A stretch of DNA of 51,137 nt from a virus, in IMG/VR virus record IMGVR_UViG_3300030098_003180, positions 1 to 51,137 of that record, one strand, 5' to 3'. Both the position numbers and the translations under genes were made by a program. The notes under the pieces are model-generated. The model was given only the letters and a program-made list of their open reading frames with translations. It was not told the origin of the DNA and made no database searches. How positions within the stretch are numbered: the first letter of the stretch is position 1; each line of letters begins with the position of its first letter. Positions 44,233 through 49,908 of this stretch are shown in pieces.

Positions 44233-44418
44233 TTAGGCTATCCCCAAAACTTCATGATCTAAGTTATCTAGCATGTACTCACCCATTTCTTTACTTATAG
44301 GTATATCTACTCCATCTACTTCAATACAATAGTCTACCTCATTAAATTGTTCTGATAAGTGAACACATTCATCACTTTTACCATCATAAACTATCTTTAA
44401 CACATATTCCTTTTTCAT
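44233..44418 (-). CDS. small protein, first gene of the structural arm
   Basis: 61 residues (MKKEYVLKIVYDGKSDECVHLSEQF...). Beta-strand and acidic helix; a single Cys18 and Cys31. No family recognised. TTAGGAG lies 11 nt upstream. It is the first gene transcribed leftward from the divergent control region, so it may be an immediate leader gene. No membrane segment. Confidence 0.55.
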   Translation of the reverse strand: MKKEYVLKIVYDGKSDECVHLSEQFNEVDYCIEVDGVDIPISKEMGEYMLDNLDHEVLGIA

Positions 44419-44712
44419 AACTAGATGCTCCTAACCCCTGACACAATTAAAATTTTTTTTGAAAAATTTATTTAACTCCATATTTCGCCTTGAGCCAGTT
44501 ATATTCTCCCATACTCAAACTTATAATAAAGCAATTTCTACCAGTTATCGGGGACAAACCAGATCTCTATATGAGGAGGTAACCCAACGTCTGACCCTCT
44601 ACTTGCTTGTTAGGCCTTCAAGGGTGATAATCGAATTTCTTCAATTACTGATGGCTATAATATAAAACATTAAATATTACAAAAACAACAGAAAAAAAGG
44701 AAGGTTTCAAAA

Positions 44713-44747
44713 ATTGTGGCATTTTGGTATGCGGTCTTTTCCACAAT
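44713..44747. promoter_or_regulatory. inverted repeat, operator-like
   Basis: Seven-base perfect arms ATTGTGG and CCACAAT with 21 bases between them, just upstream of a terminator-like hairpin. This could be a repressor-binding site or an RNA hairpin; no binding protein is identified. Confidence 0.35.
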
Positions 44748-44752
44748 GGTAC

Positions 44753-44771
44753 CCCCTTAACAGGGGTTTTT
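44753..44771 (+). terminator. short rho-independent terminator / attenuator
   Basis: CCCCT-TAAC-AGGGG followed by TTTTT, reading rightward. It lies 70 bases before the 89-residue gene with no gene upstream on this strand, so it may be an attenuator in the leader of the early operon or stop read-through from a small transcript. Confidence 0.65.
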
Positions 44772-44840
44772 CACAATCGTGATTACGTTATTTTTGGATT
44801 AGGATTTTTTGAATACTTTTAACAATGGAAGGAGACAGAG

Positions 44841-45110
44841 ATGTCTAAGATAAATAAGTACTCGAGTGGTAAGATAATCAATGGTCTTGCTAGAGCTGAT
44901 GATATCAGTGTATCAGAAGAAACTAAGACTGCAGTAGAGAGTGTTGCTGTAGCTAACTTAGCGGCTGGTAATACTGAAGAGGCACTAATAAGCTTTGATA
45001 TGTTACGTAAGTTTCAGACTCAAAAGAATATCGAAGGTATGCTAGAGATATTTGCTAAGAGTCAAGCAGCTACTAACAAGCTGTTGGATAAACTCGCTGA
45101 TAAAAAGTAA
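44841..45110 (+). CDS. small helical early protein
   Basis: 89 residues, mostly helical (KTAVESVAVANLAAGNTEEALISFDMLRKFQTQKNIEGMLEIFAKSQAATNKLLDKL). No family recognised. Preceded by AAGGAGACAGAG at a good distance and followed by a strong terminator, so it is a one-gene unit just right of the divergent control region, a typical place for an early regulator or host-interaction protein. No DNA-binding motif is obvious. Confidence 0.65.
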   Translation: MSKINKYSSGKIINGLARADDISVSEETKTAVESVAVANLAAGNTEEALISFDMLRKFQTQKNIEGMLEIFAKSQAATNKLLDKLADKK

Positions 45111-45118
45111 TCTTTTGT

Positions 45119-45158
45119 AGAGAGGCTTGAACCATTTGAGATCGGCCTCTCTAATTTT
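45119..45158 (+). terminator. rho-independent terminator
   Basis: AGAGAGGC (45119-45126) pairs perfectly with GCCTCTCT (45145-45152), followed by AATTTT. Ends the transcript of the 89-residue gene. The loop is 18 nt. Confidence 0.75.
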
Positions 45159-45287
45159 CTATGTTATATATATTAATAATTACTTATGGTTATTGATAGC
45201 CTGTGTAGACGGTGTGTCTGCAATGTATCATAGTGTGCCTGCGTGTATAGTATATATATACCAACATATAGCACACATAAGACTTAG

Positions 45288-45363
45288 TGCGGGTGTGACG
45301 TCTGGTGATGTCGACTGTCTCATAAGCAGGTCCTGACTGGTTCAATTCCAGTACCCGCAACCA
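45288..45363 (+). tRNA. tRNA-Met (CAT anticodon), CCA encoded
   Basis: Exactly 76 nt. The acceptor stem TGCGGGT/ACCCGCA is fully paired (7 bp), discriminator A73 and encoded CCA. D stem GACG/TGTC (one G-U) with GG in the loop, T stem ACTGG/CCAGT with loop TTCAATT, and a 7-nt anticodon loop CTCATAA with CAT at positions 34-36. A11-U24 is an initiator-like feature, but positions 29-31/39-41 lack the three G-C pairs of bacterial initiators and there is an A27-G43 mismatch. CAT could also be read as isoleucine-2 if position 34 is modified to lysidine. Probable role: raise supply of the CAT-decoding tRNA for phage genes. Confidence 0.85.
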
Positions 45364-45505
45364 ATTAAACTGTTCCACTGCGAACCTATGAGATGGGCTA
45401 CATCAGAGTCATGAACTGAGTTGCTTAGCGCTGGTCTGTCTCATTAAATGTTGCAAGTAAACCTTTCTAACAAGAACTGTTAAATATAATAGAAAGGAGG
45501 TGTCC
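45364..45505 (+). other. non-coding spacer after tRNA, structured
   Basis: 142 bases between the tRNA and the 43-residue gene. ATGAGA (45388-45393) pairs with TCTCAT (45439-45444), enclosing a GC-richer segment. It looks like structured RNA continuing from the tRNA rather than a gene; no reading frame with a ribosome binding site is present. Confidence 0.4.
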
Positions 45506-45637
45506 ATGAAGGATACTACTTGTAAGAAATGTACTGTGCGTGATCAGTATATTACTACGTTGCTTGACACTGCTACTAGGTATAAGAATGCTTATATCAA
45601 GGCGCAGAAGAAGTTGCGTAACAGAGCTGGGAAATAA
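45506..45637 (+). CDS. 43-residue basic protein with CxxC
   Basis: MKDTTCKKCTVRDQYITTLL... ending KKLRNRAGK. It has an N-terminal CKKC pair and a basic C-terminal helix. AAAGGAGG lies 6 nt before the ATG, the strongest ribosome binding site in this stretch. It sits between the tRNA and the next short gene. With only one Cys pair it would need a partner or dimer to hold zinc. Unknown function. Confidence 0.55.
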   Translation: MKDTTCKKCTVRDQYITTLLDTATRYKNAYIKAQKKLRNRAGK

Positions 45638-45676
45638 TCCTGGCTCTTTGAACTCTCAAACCAATAAGGAGAAATT

Positions 45677-45880
45677 ATGGCAAAACCTAGTGTTATAGAT
45701 GTATTACCTGAAGAGGTAGTTGAATTAGATAGTATTGAGAATCAAACGCAAGCTTTCTTAGTTGCAATGAAAGATATACTAGATACTCAATGTAGGATGA
45801 TGATGGATAAGGATAGTTATGTGGAACGCAGACGGATTGAAAGAATTGTATTACCAAAGGGATTCAAGTTAATTGGATAA
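45677..45880 (+). CDS. 67-residue unknown protein
   Basis: MAKPSVIDVLPEEVVELDSIENQTQAFLVAMKDILDTQCRMMMD..., acidic N-terminal half, helical middle and basic end (RRRIERIVLPKGFKLIG). AAGGAG is 8 nt upstream. It ends 6 bases before the tmRNA-like molecule. No family recognised. Confidence 0.6.
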   Translation: MAKPSVIDVLPEEVVELDSIENQTQAFLVAMKDILDTQCRMMMDKDSYVERRRIERIVLPKGFKLIG

Positions 45881-45886
45881 CCTTTC

Positions 45887-45968
45887 GGGGATGATAGGTA
45901 TTCGACTGTTCTTAACGCTGTCATGCAGAGGGAATAGGAAGTGAGTTCGATTCTCACCATCTCCACTA
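45887..45968 (+). ncRNA. mini tmRNA-like molecule (tRNA-like domain only)
   Basis: 82 nt. The 5' end GGGGATGATAGGTATTCGAC closely follows the tmRNA signature (GGGG-x-TGA...TTCGAC). The 3' end GTGAGTTCGATTCTCAC is a perfect 5-bp T arm next to CATCTCC, which pairs with GGGGATG as a 7-bp acceptor stem (one G-U), then discriminator A and CTA instead of CCA. Between the ends an 8-bp P2a-like stem (CTGTTCTT/GGGAATAG) is capped by an 18-nt loop. There is no room for a tag reading frame or pseudoknots. It may be a degenerate tmRNA, a tRNA-like decoy or the 5' domain of the adjoining structured RNA. Confidence 0.55.
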
Positions 45969-46735
45969 AAGATTTTATGAACAATGAAAATAGGTCGCTT
46001 CGGATCTATAGGATAGTACATGGTAACATGTATTAAAGTTAATAGCGCCAGCAATGGTCCAACGGAAGCAAGCAGGTATTGCTACTAACCTCAATGGAGT
46101 AATCTTTGAGAGGATGGTAGTCAGGCTGATGGTAAAGCTGTGAGTATGGTGACATACAATAAATAAACCTGTAAGATACTTAAGATGAGCCTGTGGGAGG
46201 TGAGTCTGGGTGTTATGAAAACATGGTAATCTCGTAGTGATATGAGATATGTCGTGTCAAGATTTGATGTCTCCCAAAGACATTGGAAGAGTCTAGTTAT
46301 GTATTCACTGTCGTAAGATAGCGAGCATATCCACGAGCACTGGACTTGGAATACCTAAAACTAACTTAATCGTTAAATAATATATAACAGAATATAAAAA
46401 CGACAAAGTTCTTGTGGCGTTACAGAGCATAGGGCTCTAATACCTTACACTTAGGTGAATAAGGTGCTGAATGGTTGGTCAACAACTTGAAGGTTTTGTG
46501 ACGAAAGCGTCAGTCTTGGGTCTGCAGCCTGGGATGTCATTGTGACTTAATTGATGTTATTAGTTGCTGAAACAGCTGTAACGTTAAGAGTGGTAGTCTA
46601 TAACTACTGAGCTTGCTAATGTACTTGAGTCAAATCAAGTGGATAAGTCTAAAACCCATTATGGGAACATAGGACGAAAGTATTAGCGTAAAGAGTGTAA
46701 TCTCAACTCGATAAATAACTTTAAATAACTTGGAG
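45969..46735 (+). ncRNA. large structured RNA region, GOLLD/ROOL-like candidate
   Basis: About 770 bases without a gene but with dense local hairpins: 46015-46034 (8-bp stem, GTAA loop), 46144-46157 (GTATG/CATAC, GTGA loop), 46229-46248 (ATCTCGTA/TATGAGAT, GTGA loop), 46267-46283, 46308-46321 (CTGTC/GATAG, GTAA loop), 46424-46438, 46442-46465, 46499-46512 (TGACG/CGTCA), 46536-46546, 46566-46576, 46593-46607, 46623-46640 (ACTTGA/TCAAGT) and 46655-46665. Four stems end in GNRA tetraloops. The region is visibly less AT-rich than its neighbours, as is usual for folded RNA in AT-rich genomes. The known large phage RNAs GOLLD and ROOL have similar size and tRNA-near location; membership cannot be proven by eye. 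Confidence 0.6.
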
Positions 46736-46740
46736 GTATT

Positions 46741-46887
46741 ATGGAACCTGGAACTTGGACATATTATTTGATGTACGACTTTGTTTATTTAGTAAATATG
46801 ATAATAACTATTGTTCTAAAATGTTATGCAATTAGAGCTTTGTATCTATTTATTGTTAAAAAAAGATGGCCTAAACAATGGCTGTAA
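46741..46887 (+). CDS. 48-residue membrane protein
   Basis: MEPGTWTYYLMYDFVYLVNM... contains one or two hydrophobic helices (YDFVYLVNMIITIVLK, then AIRALYLFIVKK) and ends with RWPKQWL. The start follows TTGGAGG at good spacing. It lies directly after the structured RNA. A small phage membrane peptide; could affect the host envelope or superinfection. No family recognised. Confidence 0.55.
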   Translation: MEPGTWTYYLMYDFVYLVNMIITIVLKCYAIRALYLFIVKKRWPKQWL

Positions 46888-47017
46888 ATTGGTAGGAGAA
46901 ATGATCTATAGGGGTGACAAGCCCAAAACAGCTATAGATCTGTTGGCACCCATCATCGATTGGGGTATACCAGAGGCAAGACCACGAAAGTCGAGCTGTT
47001 GGTGGGTGCTTACTTAA
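46888..47017 (+). other. structured stretch that also encodes a 38-residue frame
   Basis: ATCTATAG (46904-46911) pairs with CTATAGAT (46932-46939) around a GGGG...CCC hairpin, and GCACCCA (46946-46952) pairs with TGGGTGC (47003-47009). A frame from 46901 (MIYRGDKPKTAIDLL...) has GGAG upstream and ends at 47017. The strong pairing suggests an RNA element; whether the peptide is made is unclear. Confidence 0.4.
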
Positions 47018-47165
47018 AATATTAAGGTAAATTAACAAAATACCTTAAATAATTAGGGCTGTAGTGACAGGCGAGTGAGCTGGATTGCAATCTAAGGATG
47101 ATAGGCATTATTTAAAGCACATCACACTAACGAGGGTCAATCAGCCCTATAACTTTGGAGGAAAT
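47018..47165 (+). promoter_or_regulatory. structured leader with long inverted repeat (element B)
   Basis: Starts TAAATAATTAGGG (47046-47058) and ends CCCTATAA (47145-47152), the same framing as the leader at 926-1019. The outer stem pairs AGGGCTG (47055-47061) with CAGCCCT (47142-47148); TAGTG/CACTA pair inside. A ribosome binding site TTTGGAGG and the ATG at 47166 follow directly. Likely the promoter/leader of the right-hand operon. Function unknown. Confidence 0.5.
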
Positions 47166-47429
47166 ATGATAAATAGATTTAATGACGATGTCTATAAACA
47201 TTATAGATATGATGAAAGTATTATGCAGTCAATGACTGTTGGTAATATTATGGACGCTTTAAGATATGGCTTAAAACATAGAGCAAAATTAGAGGATATT
47301 GCTAAATTCCTAATAAATAAAAGAAGAATCTCTATGTCGTCAGGTGATAGAAGAAAAGCAAATAGTCTTGAAAGGAAAGTTGAGAGACTAAAAGAATTAG
47401 GTTATGAAATATCTAAGGAGGGTGAATAA
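47166..47429 (+). CDS. small basic protein, first gene of the right operon
   Basis: 87 residues from the ATG at 47166, chosen for its GGAGG; an upstream TTG-type start would run through the leader. Sequence MINRFNDDVYKHYRYDESIMQSMTV..., helical, with basic stretches (RISMSSGDRRKANSLERKVERLKELGYE) near the C-terminus that could bind nucleic acid. Stop overlaps the next start (TAATG). It opens the operon that ends in the ubiquitin-like cassette. No family recognised. Confidence 0.6.
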   Translation: MINRFNDDVYKHYRYDESIMQSMTVGNIMDALRYGLKHRAKLEDIAKFLINKRRISMSSGDRRKANSLERKVERLKELGYEISKEGE

Positions 47430-47926
47430 TGGGATTTGATTTAAGTGGTGTTAACCCTAAAATAAATAAAGACACAAGTCAATACAAATATTATGATAAA
47501 GATACTGAAATATGGAAGTCAGAAGATGAAGAATTGCGTAAAAAGTATTTTAAAGACATGGATGATTATTTTAATGACAATCCTGGTGTATATTTTCGTA
47601 ATAATGTATGGTGGTGGAGACCTTTATGGGATTTTGTATGTATGCATTGTGAATTTATGACTGATGAGCAAAAAATGGGTGGTGCTTATAATGATGGTAA
47701 GCTGATAGATCAAGAAACAGCTGCTAAAATAGGCACAAAACTAGAAATATTGCTTGAAGATGGAACTGTTAAGAGATGGGAGAAGCATATTAAGACTAGA
47801 AATGAAGATTTAGCTAAAGATAACGATAAAGACAAGAGATTTATGTCTAATTATCCATTTTCACAAGATAATGTAGAAAGTTTTGCTAAGTTTTGTCTAG
47901 AATCAGGAGGATTTGAGATATGTTAA
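47429..47926 (+). CDS. unknown phage protein with Trp-rich motif
   Basis: 165 residues starting MGFDLSGVNPKINKDTSQYK, with a central aromatic segment FRNNVWWWRPLWDFVCMHCEF (residues 56-76) that holds a CxxC pair. The acidic N-terminal part and Lys-rich C-terminal part are polar. The dense Trp block suggests a conserved functional core, but no characterised family is recalled. Overlaps its neighbours (TAATG before, 7 nt after). Confidence 0.6.
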   Translation: MGFDLSGVNPKINKDTSQYKYYDKDTEIWKSEDEELRKKYFKDMDDYFNDNPGVYFRNNVWWWRPLWDFVCMHCEFMTDEQKMGGAYNDGKLIDQETAAKIGTKLEILLEDGTVKRWEKHIKTRNEDLAKDNDKDKRFMSNYPFSQDNVESFAKFCLESGGFEIC

Positions 47927-48066
47927 CATTTATGCCAGTAAGAACTGAAGATGATGTGCTAAAAGAACTAATTGAACTAAAAAATAAGCAATCTATCCTA
48001 AAAATTAAAGAAAATAAGCTAATTGATGAGTTAGTTAGCATAAATAGGGAGGAAAAAGATGTTTAA
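47920..48066 (+). CDS. 48-residue helical protein
   Basis: Starts in the 3' end of the previous gene (ATGTTAA overlap) and encodes MLTFMPVRTEDDVLKELIELKNKQ..., a single charged helical hairpin ending INREEKDV. AGGAGG is 9 nt upstream. The next start overlaps its last codons. Probably an accessory subunit; unknown. Confidence 0.55.
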   Translation: MLTFMPVRTEDDVLKELIELKNKQSILKIKENKLIDELVSINREEKDV

Positions 48067-48145
48067 AATATTAGTCTTAGCAATAATCGCTATTATAATA
48101 TGGTATTTTATATGTAAAAAATGGGGAGATAACTTATGGATGTAG
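48059..48145 (+). CDS. 28-residue single-pass membrane peptide
   Basis: MFKILVLAIIAIIIWYFICK followed by KWGDNLWM and stop. One perfect transmembrane helix with a basic exit. GGGAGG is 8 nt upstream, and it overlaps both neighbours, as do all genes here. Membrane micro-proteins are common in phage early operons. Confidence 0.5.
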   Translation: MFKILVLAIIAIIIWYFICKKWGDNLWM

Positions 48146-48324
48146 GAATGTTAGAAGCAAACATGAGAGTTTTAAAGAAAACTGTTAAATATCTGCCTAA
48201 TGGAAGAGTAAAAGAGTCTGTTGAGATGCAAATTAAACAAAATTTAAATCAAATTGATGACTTTTTTGACCAATTAGCAGATGAAGCAAATTTTATTGAA
48301 TCATATGAACAAACAAACCAATAG
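48136..48324 (+). CDS. 62-residue helical protein upstream of the Ubl gene
   Basis: MDVGMLEANMRVLKKTVKYLPNG..., then a long amphipathic helix (VKESVEMQIKQNLNQIDDFF) and acidic C-terminus. No cysteine or motif. It lies 8 nt before the ubiquitin-like gene and is in the same transcript. Could be a partner of the cassette, but evidence is position only. Confidence 0.55.
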   Translation: MDVGMLEANMRVLKKTVKYLPNGRVKESVEMQIKQNLNQIDDFFDQLADEANFIESYEQTNQ

Positions 48325-48332
48325 GAGGCTAT

Positions 48333-48551
48333 ATGGCAACCAAAACAATCAAATTTCTACAAGGTGGCGGCTTTGTAGAGAGACAAACTAACGCTGATAC
48401 TGTTGAACAACTAAGAAATGAGTTTCCAGATGATATAACTTCTGGATCATCTGTTGCTGTTAATGGGGTATCTGTAACAAATACACATGCTATTGAAGAA
48501 GGTGATATTGTCGCAGCTGTTAATAACAACAAATCTGGTGGTGATCAGTAA
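48333..48551 (+). CDS. ubiquitin-like (ThiS/MoaD beta-grasp) modifier with GG-DQ end
   Basis: 72 residues in the beta-grasp order: strand KTIKFLQ, turn GGG, strand FVERQT, helix TVEQLRNEF, strand SVAVNGVSV, then AIEEGDIVAAVNNN. This 'L-x-x-G-D-x-V' ending followed by GG is typical of ThiS/MoaD and bacterial Ubl proteins. It ends SGG-DQ: Gly69-Gly70 with a two-residue tail, so a protease must trim it before an E1 can adenylate the glycine. A JAB peptidase and an E1 are encoded downstream. It starts 8 nt after the previous gene with AGGAGG. Role: protein modifier or sulfur carrier. Confidence 0.8.
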   Translation: MATKTIKFLQGGGFVERQTNADTVEQLRNEFPDDITSGSSVAVNGVSVTNTHAIEEGDIVAAVNNNKSGGDQ

Positions 48552-48561
48552 ATAGATAACT

Positions 48562-48628
48562 TTAGAGAGAGTGGGGTGGTTACAATAAATCCTTAATGGC
48601 CTGTTATTGTTGGTACAGCTCTCTTTAA
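48562..48628 (+). promoter_or_regulatory. two-part hairpin between Ubl and E2-like genes
   Basis: TTAGAGAGAG (48562-48571) pairs with CTCTCTTTAA (48619-48628), 10 bp with one G-U, and ACAATAA (48582-48588) pairs with TTATTGT (48604-48610) inside. No T tract follows and GGAGGG for the next gene lies just after. It could limit read-through so that the modifier is made in excess over the enzymes. Confidence 0.5.
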
Positions 48629-48645
48629 TTAACCTTGGAGGGTAT

Positions 48646-49908
48646 ATGGATTTTAGAGATTATGACTGCATTGTAGATGGAACTATAGAACAATGCATGG
48701 AAGAAATAGAAGTAGAAGATCTTGGGGAACATATATATTATGGCCCTCAAGCTGAAGTAATGGAAAAGTTACAACAGTTTAATAGTAGAAATAGAGCTGA
48801 TTTAGAAATTACTAAAACATTTAAATGGAAGCGCGGTTCTTATGATAGAGTAGCTGAACTTATGATGAGAGGTCTTGGATTTAGAAGAAGAGCTAGTGGT
48901 ATGCATAACTATTTAAGTAGAGAAGATTGGTTTAAGAACCATGAATGGGACAGAATAAAACGTACTTTAAGAGAGATTGATTGTATGTTATACCATTTAA
49001 GAGGTTCTGGTGAAGTATGGTTAGATGATCCAAGTGTTCTTGTTGAAAGAAAAAACTTATATTCTAATTATATGTCTGAACAAGTAGAATTGGCTGACGA
49101 ATTAATAGATAATATAGATATAATGCAAGAAATGTATCATCAATTATTTGTTCATCCAACATCACGTTCTAGCCAAAGATATATGTTAGTAAGCACACTT
49201 AGAATAAGACCAGGTGTAATGAAAGTATATATGACAGATGGTAGAACAAGTCAAAATGAAGCTGAACATATAGAGAATATAGCATGTGATACAGATTTGT
49301 ATATAAATAACATTACATATCCGCTTAGAACTATGACTAGAAATACTAATTTTAATAGGCCAAGCTTTGATGTTCAAACATTAGGTCAATTAGAACAACC
49401 AAGTGATAAAGGATATTTAACTTATCCATTTATATCTGGTGGTAGACATTACTCTAGTGGTGTATTTGGAAATAATGTATGTTATGGTGATCAGTCAAAT
49501 GATATATATATAGCACTTAATAGATATGATATGGCTTCATTTGTATTACAATCTATTAATTGGGCTACAACTTATACAAACATAACAGGTCCACATAATA
49601 ATATTAAACAAATGTATCATGGTGAACCAGCAAAGTTATCTGAAAGATATAGATATGCTCATCCTGAACCAGTAACACCAGAACAAGCTGAACAAATGAC
49701 CTTGCAATGGGCTACTAGAATGGGTGGTGTTAGCCATGCTGCTCCAACTATAATACATACAACTGATAGTGCAGGAAATCCAATAAGTGTTACTAGAGAC
49801 ACAGTATCAAATGATCAACCGATACAAGGTGATCGTGAACAATGGGACCCTGAAAATCTTAGAGAAGTCCTTGATGAACGTAATATAAACCCAAATGAGG
49901 AGGAATAA
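48646..49908 (+). CDS. candidate E2-like conjugation protein (420 aa)
   Basis: 420 residues from the ATG at 48646 (MDFRDYDCIVD), with GGAGGG just upstream; a TTG at 48607 lies in the hairpin arm. Residues about 1-165 are helical and basic. The C-terminal half has strands (RYMLVSTLRIRPGVMKVYMTD) and then the pattern YPFI...RHYSSGVFGNNVCYGD, where His268 and Cys279 sit like the HPN...G-x-x-C of E2 enzymes, followed by helix FVLQSINWATTY and GPHNNI. This fits an E2/UEV fold with catalytic Cys279, but overall similarity is weak. Its place between Ubl and JAB/E1 genes supports the idea. It could instead be the substrate or a scaffold. Confidence 0.55.
   Translation: MDFRDYDCIVDGTIEQCMEEIEVEDLGEHIYYGPQAEVMEKLQQFNSRNRADLEITKTFKWKRGSYDRVAELMMRGLGFRRRASGMHNYLSREDWFKNHEWDRIKRTLREIDCMLYHLRGSGEVWLDDPSVLVERKNLYSNYMSEQVELADELIDNIDIMQEMYHQLFVHPTSRSSQRYMLVSTLRIRPGVMKVYMTDGRTSQNEAEHIENIACDTDLYINNITYPLRTMTRNTNFNRPSFDVQTLGQLEQPSDKGYLTYPFISGGRHYSSGVFGNNVCYGDQSNDIYIALNRYDMASFVLQSINWATTYTNITGPHNNIKQMYHGEPAKLSERYRYAHPEPVTPEQAEQMTLQWATRMGGVSHAAPTIIHTTDSAGNPISVTRDTVSNDQPIQGDREQWDPENLREVLDERNINPNEEE

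Larger units (their letters stand above)
44419..44840. promoter_or_regulatory. divergent intergenic control region
   Basis: 422 bases with no convincing gene. A frame from 44459 to 44665 exists but has no ribosome binding site. Contents: an inverted repeat ATTGTGG (44713-44719) / CCACAAT (44741-44747) spaced like an operator, a terminator-like hairpin at 44753-44771, and a TATAAT (44656-44661) with no good -35. It separates the leftward structural arm from the rightward early genes, so promoters for both directions should lie here, but none could be assigned firmly. Confidence 0.5.

Noticed and set aside
44540-44640. tRNA-like sequence in the divergent region
   Set aside because: Neither strand gives an acceptor stem plus T arm with correct spacing.
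44459-44665. 68-residue plus-strand frame in the divergent region
   Set aside because: No Shine-Dalgarno before its ATG, odd composition, and it ends inside a likely control region.
45190-45378. Minus-strand frame across the tRNA
   Set aside because: It covers the complete tRNA-Met and has no ribosome binding site.
45887-45968. Phage attachment site at a tmRNA 3' end
   Set aside because: Integration sites carry only the 3' part of tmRNA; here the 5' end is also present and no integrase is encoded in the window.
46499-46700. Hammerhead ribozyme or group I/II intron core (GACGAAAG motifs at 46501 and 46672)
   Set aside because: The matching CUGAUGA box is absent and no intron P7 or domain V sequence was found.
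46826-47017. 63-residue frame
   Set aside because: The first part overlaps the better supported membrane-protein gene; only a shorter frame from 46901 has a ribosome binding site and it lies in strong RNA structure.
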